Part shown: piece by piece, positions 37,765 to 46,201 of the stretch
Numbering within the stretch: the first letter of the stretch is position 1
How the letters are laid out: each line of letters begins with the position of its first letter
From: Kitasatospora acidiphila
GTDB taxonomy: Bacteria > Actinomycetota > Actinomycetes > Streptomycetales > Streptomycetaceae
DNA length: 64,000 bases
Assembly: GCF_006636205.1 (NCBI RefSeq)
Contig: NZ_VIGB01000003.1
Location: 4,950,501 to 5,014,500 of the forward strand
Direction: 5' to 3'
Made by a program: the position numbers and the translations under genes
The notes under the pieces: generated by a model
Seen by the model: the letters and a program-made list of their open reading frames with translations, nothing else
The model's database searches: none
Told to the model about the DNA's origin: nothing

Positions 37765-38727
37765 ATGAGGGACGCAGCAGTGGCGGGGGACGCGGCAGTG
37801 GTGAGGGACGACGTCGGCATCGAGGTGTCGGGCCTGCGGAAGCGCTTCGGCGCGACACAGGCGCTGGACGGGATGTCGTTCACGGTCCGGCCCGGTCGGG
37901 TGACGGGATTCGTGGGACCGAACGGCGCGGGCAAGTCCACCACCATGAGGGTCGTACTCGGCCTGGACGCACCCGACGAGGGACGCGCCCTGGTCGGCGG
38001 TCGGCCGTACCGGAGCCTGCGCAGTCCGCTGCGCTGGCTGGGCTCGCTGCTGGACGCCGGCGCGCTGCAGCCCAGCCGGACCGCACGCCACCACCTGCTG
38101 TGGCTCGCGCACTCGCAGGGGTTGCCCCCGAGCCGGGTGGACCAGGTGCTGGAGCAGGTGGGGCTGGCCGGCGCCGCGCGCCGCAGGGCGGGCGGCTTCT
38201 CACTGGGCATGCGGCAGCGGCTGGGCATCGCGGCGGCGCTGCTCGGGGAGCCGCCCGCCCTGATGCTGGACGAGCCGTTCAACGGCCTTGATCCGGAGGG
38301 CATCCGGTGGATCCGGCGGCTGTTGACGTCGCTGGCCGCCGAGGGGCGGGCGGTACTGGTGTCCAGCCATCTGATGAGCGAGCTGGAGGACGTCGCGGAC
38401 CACGTGGTGGTGGTCGGGCGCGGCCGGGTCGTGGCCGACACCGGCGTGCGTGAGCTGCTCGCCAGGGTCTCGGCGGGCCGGGTGACCCTGCGCACCTCCG
38501 AGGCGCGGGCTGCCGCCGAGGTGCTCGCGCGCGCCGGCGGTGCCGTGCGGACGGCCGGGCCCCAGGCCCTTGAGGTCACCGGGCTGCCGGGCGAGGCGAT
38601 CGTCGCACGGCTCACCGAGGCGAACGTGCCCTTCGCTGAACTGGCCACCCACCGGCCGACGTTGGAGGAGGCCTATATGGCGATCACTCAGGACTCGGTG
38701 GAGTACCGGGCGGGGGTCGAGCGATGA
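37765..38727 (+). CDS. ABC transporter ATP-binding protein
   Basis: 320 residues. Walker A GPNGAGKSTTMRVVLG, Q-loop region near GSLLDAGALQ, signature FSLGMRQRLGIAAALLG, Walker B ALMLDEPFNGLDP, H-loop SSHLMSELEDVADHV. The C-terminal extension is of the DrrA/CcmA type found in drug and lantibiotic exporters. ATG 37765 is chosen (GGGAGGA upstream); an earlier in-frame start at 37669 and a GTG at 37801 are possible. Ends in an ATGA overlap with the permease gene. Confidence 0.9.
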   Translation: MRDAAVAGDAAVVRDDVGIEVSGLRKRFGATQALDGMSFTVRPGRVTGFVGPNGAGKSTTMRVVLGLDAPDEGRALVGGRPYRSLRSPLRWLGSLLDAGALQPSRTARHHLLWLAHSQGLPPSRVDQVLEQVGLAGAARRRAGGFSLGMRQRLGIAAALLGEPPALMLDEPFNGLDPEGIRWIRRLLTSLAAEGRAVLVSSHLMSELEDVADHVVVVGRGRVVADTGVRELLARVSAGRVTLRTSEARAAAEVLARAGGAVRTAGPQALEVTGLPGEAIVARLTEANVPFAELATHRPTLEEAYMAITQDSVEYRAGVER

Positions 38728-40229
38728 GGGCCCTGCGCGCCGAGTGGACCAAGTTCCGTACCGTGCGCGGCTGGCTGTGGGGCGCCGTCGCGGCGGTGCT
38801 CGCCTCCGTGCTCTTCGTGCTGGTCGGCACGGCCTCCTCGAACCAGCACCAGCAGGACGCGGCAGCGCTCCCCGTCGGCCCCGGCGGTGAAGCGGTCAAC
38901 GACAGCTGCTACTTCGTGCACCAGACGCTGACCGGGGACGGCACGATCACCGTCCCGGTGGCCGCACTGAGCGGAACCTTGAGCGACATGACGGCCGGTC
39001 AGGACCGGACGGTGGCGGGCGTCACCCCGTGGTCCAAGGCCGGGATCCTGGTCAGGCAGAGCCTCGACCAGGGCTCGTCCTACGCGGCGATGATGGTCAC
39101 CGGGGAGCACGGGGTGCGGATGCAGGACGACTTCACGCACGACCGGGCGGGCCTGGCCGGCAGCCCCTCCGCTGCCGAGCCGCGCTGGTTGCGGCTGGTC
39201 CGCTCGGGGACGACCGTCACCGGCTACGACTCCACCGACGGCGTGCGGTGGACCGAGGTCGGCACCGCCCACCTGCCCGGGGCAGCGGTCACCGTGCAGG
39301 TGGGGCTGTTCGTCGCCGCCCCGGCAGCGGTGCAGACGAGCGGCGGCGGGGGCAGCAGCCCCGCCACGGCCACCGGAAGCTTCGGCCGGGTGGCGCTCGG
39401 CGGCGCCTGGAGCCAGGCGGGCGGACAGTGGCAGGGCACGCAGGTGGGCGGCGACGCCGGTACGTCGGGCAGTTACCCGGCCGGCACCAGCGGCGGCTGG
39501 ACCACCAACGGCGACGGCTTCACCGTCACCGGCGCGGGCGACATCGCCCCCGTCGTGGGCGGGCCCGCGCTCGGCCCCGCGTTCACGGTCGAGACCTTCC
39601 TGGTCGGCACCTTCGCGGGCCTGATCGTACTGACGGTGGTGGCCGTGCAGTTCGTCACCGCCGAGTACCGTCGCGGGCTGCTCGGCACGACTCTCGCGGC
39701 GGTGCCGCAGCGCGGCCGGGTGCTGGCGGGGAAGTCCGCGGTGGTCGCGGCGGTCGCCTTCGCGGTCGGCGCGGTGGCATCCGCCGTGAGCATCCCGCTG
39801 GGCGAACTGCGGGCGCACGCAGCGCACTTCTCGGTGCTCACCGTGCCCGTGGCGGTCGAGCTGCGCGCGGTCCTCGGCACCGGCCTGCTGCTGGCTGCGA
39901 CGGCGGTCCTCGCACTGGCCCTCGGCACGGTGCTGCGGCGCAGCGCCACGGCGATCACCGCGGTGGTGGTGACGACGGTGCTGCCCTACCTGCTCGCGTT
40001 CGGCGGCATGCTGCCGACCGGCCCGGCCGAGTGGCTGCTCCGGTTCACGCCTGCGGCGGGCTTCGCCGTCCAGCAGACCCTGCCGCGCTACGGCCAGGTG
40101 CTCAGCGTCTACGCGCCGTCCTCGGGCTACTTCCCGCTCCAGCCCTGGGCCGGCCTCGCCGTCCTCGGAGCCTGGACGGCGCTCGCCCTCGCGGCGGCGA
40201 CCGTGCTGCTGCGGCGGAGGGACGCATGA
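38724..40229 (+). CDS. ABC-2-type permease with large extracytoplasmic beta-sandwich insert
   Basis: 501 residues. The first membrane helix follows MRALRAEWTKFRTVRGWLWG, the standard start of these permeases. Between helix 1 and helix 2, residues 45-285 form an extracytoplasmic domain with DSCYFVHQTLTGDGTITVPV, a line reading WSKAGILVRQSLDQGSSYA, and YDSTDGVRWTEVGTAHLPGA. This resembles DUF1349/LamG-like carbohydrate-binding folds. Five further membrane segments follow. The ATG at 38724 overlaps the ATPase stop. Confidence 0.82.
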   Translation: MRALRAEWTKFRTVRGWLWGAVAAVLASVLFVLVGTASSNQHQQDAAALPVGPGGEAVNDSCYFVHQTLTGDGTITVPVAALSGTLSDMTAGQDRTVAGVTPWSKAGILVRQSLDQGSSYAAMMVTGEHGVRMQDDFTHDRAGLAGSPSAAEPRWLRLVRSGTTVTGYDSTDGVRWTEVGTAHLPGAAVTVQVGLFVAAPAAVQTSGGGGSSPATATGSFGRVALGGAWSQAGGQWQGTQVGGDAGTSGSYPAGTSGGWTTNGDGFTVTGAGDIAPVVGGPALGPAFTVETFLVGTFAGLIVLTVVAVQFVTAEYRRGLLGTTLAAVPQRGRVLAGKSAVVAAVAFAVGAVASAVSIPLGELRAHAAHFSVLTVPVAVELRAVLGTGLLLAATAVLALALGTVLRRSATAITAVVVTTVLPYLLAFGGMLPTGPAEWLLRFTPAAGFAVQQTLPRYGQVLSVYAPSSGYFPLQPWAGLAVLGAWTALALAAATVLLRRRDA

Positions 40230-41026
40230 GTGCCCTCGACCTCACGGCGCTGCGGCGGGCCTGCCGCGCGGAGTGGACCAAGCTGCGCACCGAGGCGGGG
40301 CACGGCCGGCTGCTGCTCGGCCTGGTCCTGGTGACGGCGGGCGTCGGCGCGGCGGTGTCCGCAGGCGTCCGGTGCCCGGCGGCGGGCTGCGGCCAGGACC
40401 AGGTGCGGCTCAGCCTCGCCGGGGTGACGGTGGGTCAGGCGCTGGTCGCGATCACGGCGGTGCTGCTCGTCGGCAACGAGTACGGCACCGGTCTGATCCG
40501 CACCACGTTCGCGGCGGTGCCCCGGCGCGGCACGGTGCTCGCCGCGAAGGCCGCCGTGCTGAGCGGGACGGTTCTGGTGGTCGGCGGCGCCGCCGTGCTC
40601 GCCTCCGTCCTGGCGGGGCGGCTGGTGCTGCCGGGCAGCGGCTACACGGCCGAACACGGCTACGCCCCGCTCTCCCTCGCGGACGGCCCGACGCTGCGCG
40701 CGGCGGCGGGCTCGGTGGTCTATCTGGTGCTGGTCGCCCTGCTCGCCCTCGGCGTCGCCGCGGCGGTACGGGACGCGGCGGCCGCGGTCGGCGCCGTGCT
40801 GGCGCTGCTCTACCTGTTCCCGCTGCTCAGCCATGTCGTCACGGATCCGCAGCTGCAGCGGCTGCTGGCCCGGATCGGCCCGATGCCGGCGGGGCTGGCG
40901 ATCCAGGCCACGACGGACCTGCGCCACCTCCCCATCGGCCCGTGGGCGGGCCTGGGCGTGCTGGCCCTCTGGGCGGCGGCCATGCTGCTCCTCGGTGGCA
41001 CGCTGCTGCGGCTGCGCGACGCCTGA
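40226..41026 (+). CDS. ABC-2-type permease, second subunit
   Basis: 266 residues, about six membrane helices, with the same ACRAEWTKLRTEAGHGRLLL start and GNEYGTGLIRTTFAAVPRRG motif as the previous permease but without the inserted domain. ATGA overlap with the gene before. With the ATPase and the first permease it should form an exporter with two different membrane subunits. Confidence 0.85.
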   Translation: MSALDLTALRRACRAEWTKLRTEAGHGRLLLGLVLVTAGVGAAVSAGVRCPAAGCGQDQVRLSLAGVTVGQALVAITAVLLVGNEYGTGLIRTTFAAVPRRGTVLAAKAAVLSGTVLVVGGAAVLASVLAGRLVLPGSGYTAEHGYAPLSLADGPTLRAAAGSVVYLVLVALLALGVAAAVRDAAAAVGAVLALLYLFPLLSHVVTDPQLQRLLARIGPMPAGLAIQATTDLRHLPIGPWAGLGVLALWAAAMLLLGGTLLRLRDA

Positions 41027-41064
41027 GGCCAGCCAAGCCGGGGCGCGGCGGACCAGTCGCGATT

Positions 41065-41081
41065 CTTTACGCGCGCTTTAC
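41065..41081. promoter_or_regulatory. Two CTTTAC boxes 11 bp apart
   Basis: CTTTAC at 41065-41070 and 41076-41081 in TTCTTTACGCGCGCTTTACA, lying upstream of the receiver/kinase pair. An 11-bp direct-repeat period is typical of OmpR-family sites, so the regulator at 35766-36434 is a candidate. Confidence 0.4.
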
Positions 41082-41104
41082 ACACTGTGCCAGAATTCCT
41101 GGGT

Positions 41105-41350
41105 GTGGCCCTGAAGTTGCTGATAGCCGATGACCAGGAGACGGTGCGGCGCGGGACGCGGCGGATCCCGGAGCGCCAGCCGGACACGGCGGTGGTCGGC
41201 GAGGCGGCGGACGGGCCGGCCGCGGTCGCGGCGGCGGACGGGCCGGCCGCGGTCGCGGCGGCCAGGGCGCCGCAGCCGGATGCGGCACTGGTGGACATCC
41301 GGATGCCGCGGCTGGACGGCCCGCAGGTCGTGCGGCAACTCGCCCAGTAA
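41105..41350 (+). pseudogene. Truncated response-regulator receiver domain
   Basis: 81 residues starting with GTG (VALKLLIADDQETVRRGTRR), with the acidic pair and phospho-Asp in ALVDIRMPRLDGPQVVRQLA, then a TAA. The rest of the receiver (Thr and Lys switch residues) and the LuxR-type DNA-binding domain are missing. An exact 27-bp tandem duplication (41207-41260) inserts nine extra residues, ADGPAAVAA twice. The TAATG overlap couples it to the kinase gene. Confidence 0.7.
41207..41260 (+). repeat. Exact 27-bp tandem duplication in the receiver fragment
   Basis: Units 41207-41233 and 41234-41260 are identical (GCGGACGGGCCGGCCGCGGT and seven more bases each). In frame, it adds nine residues. 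Confidence 0.9.
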
Positions 41351-42522
41351 TGGCGAGTAGTGGGGGAGACGTGACAGGCACGGCGTGGCGGTGGGGCGCG
41401 GCCCTGTACCTGGTGTTCGTGGCGCTGGTGGCCGCCCCGGCGGCCTTCGCGCCGCCGAGTGCGGCGCTGCTGGCGGGCAGCGCGGCGGTGGCGATGCTGG
41501 CCGCGGCGCTGCGCCGGCCGCCGCTGGGGCGCCCGGACCTGGTGACCGGCGGCGGCGCGGCGGCGGTGCTCTCGCTGGGCGTGGACGTGGGCTACCCGGG
41601 ACAGCGCGGGCTGGTACTGCTCTGGGAGCCCTTCGAGTTGGCGGCGCTGCTGGTGCTGACCGCGCGGGTGATCCGGCACGGCAGCGCCCGGCAGGCCGCC
41701 GTGGTCGGCCCGGCGCTGGCACTGGCCGCCGTGCTGCTGCCGCTGCGCTTCACACTGCGGATGCCCACCGGGGCGCCGCTCGCCTCGGTGACGGGCACCG
41801 CGCTCGCCATCTTCCCGGTCGCCTGCGCCGTCGGCGTCGGGCTGTACCTGCGGGCCCGGGACGGGCGCCGGGCCCGCGCCGTGCAGCGGGCCCGGCACGA
41901 GCAGCGGCTCGAAGTCGCCCGGGATCTGCATGACTTCGTGGCCCACGAGGTGACCGGGATGCTGCTGGAGGTGCAGGCCGCCCGGGTCGGTGCGTATGAC
42001 GAGGAGCAGAACCGGGAGCTGCTCGGACGGCTGGAGGAGGCCGGGCGGCGGGCCCTGGAGTCCGTGGACCGCAGCGTGCAGGCGCTGCGCGAGCCGGGCG
42101 ACGCCGCCACCCGGGTGCACGGGCTGGCCGACCTGTCCGAGCTGGTCGGGCGGTTCACGGTCGGCGGGCGGATCGAGGGCCGGCTCGACCTGCCGCCGCA
42201 GTCGGCCGGCAGCGCGCCGCGCGAGATCGAGGACGCCGCCTACCGGCTGGTGCTGGAGGCGCTCACCAACATCCGCCGGCACGCACCCGGCGCGCGGCAC
42301 CTGGAGGTGGTCGTGCGGTTCGTCGGGGGCGGCCTGGGGGTCACCGTGACCAACGGCGGCCGGCGGCCGGGCCGGATCACCGCGCTGCCGAGGCGCCGGC
42401 ACACCGGGGGGACCGGCCTGGCCGCGCTGGCCGAACGGATCGAGGCGCTCGGCGGTCGGCTGACGGCGGGCCCGCACGAGGGCGGCTGGCGGGTCAGCGG
42501 GGTGCTGCCGCTGAGCAGCTGA
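41350..42522 (+). CDS. NarL-type sensor histidine kinase
   Basis: 390 residues. Five to six membrane helices in residues 12-168, no sizeable outside loop, then HisKA_3 with RLEVARDLHDFVAHEVTGML (His194) and HATPase_c with ALTNIRRHAPGARHLEVVVR and GGTGLAALAERIEALGGRL. Its ATG overlaps the stop of the truncated receiver (TAATG), so it was once part of a regulator-kinase operon and may now be an orphan, or may signal to the NarL regulator at 44772-45380. Confidence 0.85.
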   Translation: MASSGGDVTGTAWRWGAALYLVFVALVAAPAAFAPPSAALLAGSAAVAMLAAALRRPPLGRPDLVTGGGAAAVLSLGVDVGYPGQRGLVLLWEPFELAALLVLTARVIRHGSARQAAVVGPALALAAVLLPLRFTLRMPTGAPLASVTGTALAIFPVACAVGVGLYLRARDGRRARAVQRARHEQRLEVARDLHDFVAHEVTGMLLEVQAARVGAYDEEQNRELLGRLEEAGRRALESVDRSVQALREPGDAATRVHGLADLSELVGRFTVGGRIEGRLDLPPQSAGSAPREIEDAAYRLVLEALTNIRRHAPGARHLEVVVRFVGGGLGVTVTNGGRRPGRITALPRRRHTGGTGLAALAERIEALGGRLTAGPHEGGWRVSGVLPLSS

Positions 42523-42611
42523 GTGCGGGCCTGGGTCGTTTGAGTCGAGCTGGCGGACAACGGATACCGGCGGCAAGCGGGCCGTGATCGTCTTCGGCGT
42601 ACGATGCCCGC

Positions 42612-44741
42612 GTGGAGGGGGAATCCGGCAGGGACGTCGCGCCGCGTCTGGCACGCGCCCTGGTGGTTGCCGTGGCCGCCGCGCTGGCCTCGGCGCACCT
42701 GCTCAAGGGGCTGGGACGGATACCGACGGCCCCGGTCGCCGGTGTCGCGATAGCCGCGGCCTGCCTGGCCCTGGTGGCGCTGCAGCTCCGGCACACCCGC
42801 TCCACCCCGGTGCGGGGGCGCGGGCCGGGCTGGGCGGTCGCGGAGCTGGCGGTCGCCTTCCTCGCGGTCGGCCCGCTGGGCGTGTCGGTCGGCCTGCTCT
42901 GCCTGCCCGCCGCCTCGCTGCTGCTGGAGCGCCGCCGGCTGCTGCTGATCATGTTCGGCACCGGCGCCGTGCTGGTCGAGGCCCTGCGGTCGGCAAGCGT
43001 CCGCGACGCCGTCGACCTGCTGCTGACCGTCGCACTCGGCGGCGTCATGCTGTACGCCGTCACCACCCTGGCACTGCTGGCGACCCGGGTGCACGCCGCC
43101 CGGCTCACCCTCGCGGCCGCCGCGGTCACCGATGAGCGGCTGCGCATCGCGTCCAGCCTGCGCAGCGAGCTGTCCCAGGGCCTGGCGGAGATCCACGGCC
43201 TGGCCGTCCGACAGGACCCGTCGGCCCTGGACCGGTTGATCGCGGTGGCGCGCCGGACGCTGGCTGCCGCCCGCGCCACCGCCGCGGAGCTGCGCAGCCT
43301 CTCGCTGGCCCCGGAGGCGGCGAGTGCCCGGGCGCTGCTGGCGTCCGCCGGTATCGCGGCCGACATCCGCGTCGGGCACCGCGAGCCGCTCGGGCCGGCC
43401 GGGACGGTGCTGGCGACGGTGCTGCGCGAGGCGGTCACCGCGGTCGTCCGGGTCGGCGACGCCCGCCGCTGCGAGGTCTCCACCGGCGAGCGGGCCGGGC
43501 GAGTGGTGCTGCGGGTGGTCAATGACGGGGTGCCGACGGCTGCCCTCGGTGCGGACGTCCTGGACGATCTGGCGGCCCGGGTCCGCGCGGTCGGCGGCCG
43601 GCTGACGGCGGGTCTGGAGCCGGACGGCCGGTTCGCCGTGGAGGCAACCGTCGCGGCCACCCCCGCCCCGGCGGCCGCCGCCGACCCGCCCGAGCTGCGC
43701 GGTGCCCTCGGCCTGTACCACTTCCTGCTCGCCGCCTTCTGCGTCAAGGCGCTGATGTTCGTCCCGGCGTCGGATCGCGGCCTCGGCGTGGCGTGCGTGC
43801 TGGTGTTCAGCGCCGCCCAGGCCCGCTTCGCCTTCCAGGACGCGGCCCTCCTCCGGTCGCCGGTCGGGGCCCGCCTCGCCCTGCTCGCCTCGGCGGTGCT
43901 CGCCCTGTTGCCGCTGCCCTGGTTCGGGCGGAACTGGATCGGCGCGGCCGGCATCCTGGCCGGCTCGCTGCTGATCGTGCTGCCGCTGCGGGCGGGCGCG
44001 GCCCTGGCCGCCGTGCTGGCGGTGGCAGCCGGCGTGATCAGCGGCCATGGTGCGGGTGCGGTGCTGCTGGCGGCGGTCAACATGCTGATCACCTGCGTGG
44101 TCGTCTACGGGGTGCTGCGCCTGGTCCGGCTGGTTCGGGAGCTCCAGCAGGCGGGGGCCGGGCTGGCCCGCGCCGCCGTTGTCACCGAACGCCTGCGCGC
44201 GGCCCGCGACTTGCACGACCTGCTCGGCCACGGTCTGGCCGCGATCCTGCTCAAGGCCGAGCTGGCGCGGCGCCTGGCGGACACGGACACCGGCCGCTGC
44301 CGGGCCGAGTTGACGGACATCGTGTCCCTGGCCGAGCGCGGGCAGGCCGAGTTGGGGGCGGTGGCCGGCGACAGTCCCCGGCTGTCCTTCGGCACCGAAC
44401 TGGCCTCGGCGGCGGCGGTTCTGGAGGCGGCCGCCATCACGGTGGAGCTGGAGGACGCGCCGGTGCCGCCCGGGGCGGGGGCCGTGCTGAGCGTGGTCCT
44501 GCGCGAGGCCGTGACCAACATCCTGCGGCACAGCTCGGCCCGCCACGCGCGGATCGCCGCCTCGGTGGCCGGCGATCGGGTGCGCCTGGAGGTGGAGAAC
44601 GACGGCGCCCCGGACGGCGTGACCGCGCCCGGTTCCGGGATCGGCGGGCTGACGGTCCGCGTCACCGAGGCCGGCGGCACCCTGGCGGCCGGCCCGGACG
44701 ACGGCTGGTACCTGCTGCGCGCCGACCTGCCGCTGAACTGA
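42612..44741 (+). CDS. Tandem-duplicated NarL-type histidine kinase, first half degenerate
   Basis: 709 residues made of two kinase modules, each with membrane helices plus a kinase core. In the second, RAARDLHDLLGHGLAAILLK carries His535, LREAVTNILRHSSARH the N-box Asn, and GSGIGGLTVRVTEAGG a G-box. In the first, the matching segment is RIASSLRSELSQGLAEI, with Arg184 in place of His, and LREAVTAVVRVGDA lacks the N-box Asn, so it should not catalyse. GTG at 42612. The regulator gene at 44772-45380 converges on it and is the likely partner. Confidence 0.85.
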   Translation: MEGESGRDVAPRLARALVVAVAAALASAHLLKGLGRIPTAPVAGVAIAAACLALVALQLRHTRSTPVRGRGPGWAVAELAVAFLAVGPLGVSVGLLCLPAASLLLERRRLLLIMFGTGAVLVEALRSASVRDAVDLLLTVALGGVMLYAVTTLALLATRVHAARLTLAAAAVTDERLRIASSLRSELSQGLAEIHGLAVRQDPSALDRLIAVARRTLAAARATAAELRSLSLAPEAASARALLASAGIAADIRVGHREPLGPAGTVLATVLREAVTAVVRVGDARRCEVSTGERAGRVVLRVVNDGVPTAALGADVLDDLAARVRAVGGRLTAGLEPDGRFAVEATVAATPAPAAAADPPELRGALGLYHFLLAAFCVKALMFVPASDRGLGVACVLVFSAAQARFAFQDAALLRSPVGARLALLASAVLALLPLPWFGRNWIGAAGILAGSLLIVLPLRAGAALAAVLAVAAGVISGHGAGAVLLAAVNMLITCVVVYGVLRLVRLVRELQQAGAGLARAAVVTERLRAARDLHDLLGHGLAAILLKAELARRLADTDTGRCRAELTDIVSLAERGQAELGAVAGDSPRLSFGTELASAAAVLEAAAITVELEDAPVPPGAGAVLSVVLREAVTNILRHSSARHARIAASVAGDRVRLEVENDGAPDGVTAPGSGIGGLTVRVTEAGGTLAAGPDDGWYLLRADLPLN

Positions 44742-44771
44742 GCGGCCGGCCCCGCTCCTTGGCGGTGCGAC

Positions 44772-45380
44772 TCACAGCCATCCGGCGTCGCGGGCGATGC
44801 GCACCGCGTCCGTCCGGTTCCGTGCGTTCAACTTGCCGACCACCGCGGTCAGTACGTTGCGCACCGTCCCGGTCGACAGGTGCAACCGCGCGGCGATCTC
44901 CGGCGGTTCGGCGCCTTCGGCCAGTTCCCGCAGCACGTCGTTCTCCCGTGGGGTCAGCGGGTTGTCCGCCAGGTCCCAGGCGGCGACGGCCAGCGTCGGA
45001 TCCAATACCCGTCCGCCGGAGGCGACTTGGCGAATCGCCGCGACGAGTTCCGGTGGCGGAACGGTCTTCAGCAGGAACCCGTCCACCTTCGCGTCCAGGG
45101 CCTTGCGGAGCAGCCCGGGACGGCCGAGCGAGGTGAGCATCAGGGTCCGGCAGCCCGGCAGCTTCTCCTTCAGCGCCGCAGCCGCCTGCAGGCCGTCCGA
45201 CCGGCCCGGCATCTCGATGTCGAGGACCGCCACATCGGGCGTGAAGACCAGCGCCCGCGGCACCACGTCGTCGGCCGAGTCGGCCTGCGCCACGACCTCC
45301 AGATCGGGCTCCAGCTCCAGCAGCGCCACGAGTGCGCCGCGCACCACGTGCTGGTCCTCGGCCAGCAGGATTCTGATCAC
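44772..45380 (-). CDS. NarL/FixJ-family response regulator
   Basis: 202 residues. The receiver has IRILLAEDQHVVRGAL, phospho-Asp54 in VAVLDIEMPG and Lys in GFLLKTVPP. The LuxR-type HTH (residues about 143-200) reads NPLTPRENDVLRELAEGAEP, then ARLHLSTGTVRNVLTAVVGK. Divergent from the exporter ATPase gene, with a perfect inverted repeat at 45392-45412 between them that is a likely binding site. Confidence 0.92.
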   Translation of the reverse strand: MIRILLAEDQHVVRGALVALLELEPDLEVVAQADSADDVVPRALVFTPDVAVLDIEMPGRSDGLQAAAALKEKLPGCRTLMLTSLGRPGLLRKALDAKVDGFLLKTVPPPELVAAIRQVASGGRVLDPTLAVAAWDLADNPLTPRENDVLRELAEGAEPPEIAARLHLSTGTVRNVLTAVVGKLNARNRTDAVRIARDAGWL

Positions 45381-45391
45381 GTCACGACCCT

Positions 45392-45412
45392 ACCCGTGAC
45401 GATGTCACGGGT
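45392..45412. promoter_or_regulatory. Inverted repeat ACCCGTGAC-N3-GTCACGGGT
   Basis: Perfect 9-bp arms around GAT, 12 bases upstream of the NarL regulator start and 55 bases before the ABC ATPase start. Likely operator for the regulator, controlling itself and the exporter. Confidence 0.6.
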
Positions 45413-45466
45413 GCCGCGTGATGCCGTCCCTGGGCGGGGAGTTCGCAGGTCGGCAGGCTTGAGCAC

Positions 45467-46201
45467 ATGAGCGAAGCGATCACTTTGGACGCCGTGAGCA
45501 AGGTCTACGGCAAGGGGCGGGGCGCGGTCGCCGCGCTGCGGGAGGTGACGGTGCGGTTCCCCAGGGGCGGCTTCACCGCAGTGATGGGGCCGTCCGGTTC
45601 GGGCAAGAGCACCTTCCTGCACTGCGCGGCCGGCCTGGACCGGCCGACCTCCGGAACGGTCCGCCTGGGCGACACCGACCTGTCCCGGCTCAGCGAGACG
45701 AAACTGACCGAACTGCGCCGGGAGCGCGCGGGTTTCGTGTTCCAGTCCTTCAACCTGATCTCCTCGCTGACCGTCGAGCAGAACGTCACGCTGCCGCTGC
45801 GCCTGGCCGGGCGGCGTGCCGACGCCGGGCGGCTGGCCGAACTGGTCCGCCGGGTGGGGCTGCAGGACCGCGCGGGGCACCGGCCGGCCCAGTTGTCCGG
45901 CGGTCAGCAGCAGCGGGTGGCGATCGCCCGGGCGCTGATCTCCGACCCCGAGGTGGTCTTCGCCGACGAACCCACCGGCGCGCTGGACACCATGACGGCC
46001 CGCGAGGTGCTGACCCTGCTGCGGCAGACCGTCGACGAGCTCGGCCAGACCATCGTCATGGTCACCCACGACCCGGTCGCCGCGTCCTACGCCGACGAGG
46101 TGCTGTTCCTGGCCGACGGCCGGGTCGTCGACACCATGCTCGGCCCGACCGCCGCCAACGTCGCCGACCGCATGATCCGCCTGGGAGCGTGGAACCGATG
46201 A
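45467..46201 (+). CDS. MacB/LolD-type ABC transporter ATP-binding protein
   Basis: 244 residues. Walker A GPSGSGKSTFLHCAAGLDRP, Q-loop FVFQSFNLISSLTVEQNVTL, signature QLSGGQQQRVAIARALISDP, Walker B VVFADEPTGALDTMTAREVL, H-loop MVTHDPVAASYADEV. This class pairs with FtsX-type permeases in peptide-antibiotic export or detoxification. ATGA overlap with the permease gene. Confidence 0.95.
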   Translation: MSEAITLDAVSKVYGKGRGAVAALREVTVRFPRGGFTAVMGPSGSGKSTFLHCAAGLDRPTSGTVRLGDTDLSRLSETKLTELRRERAGFVFQSFNLISSLTVEQNVTLPLRLAGRRADAGRLAELVRRVGLQDRAGHRPAQLSGGQQQRVAIARALISDPEVVFADEPTGALDTMTAREVLTLLRQTVDELGQTIVMVTHDPVAASYADEVLFLADGRVVDTMLGPTAANVADRMIRLGAWNR

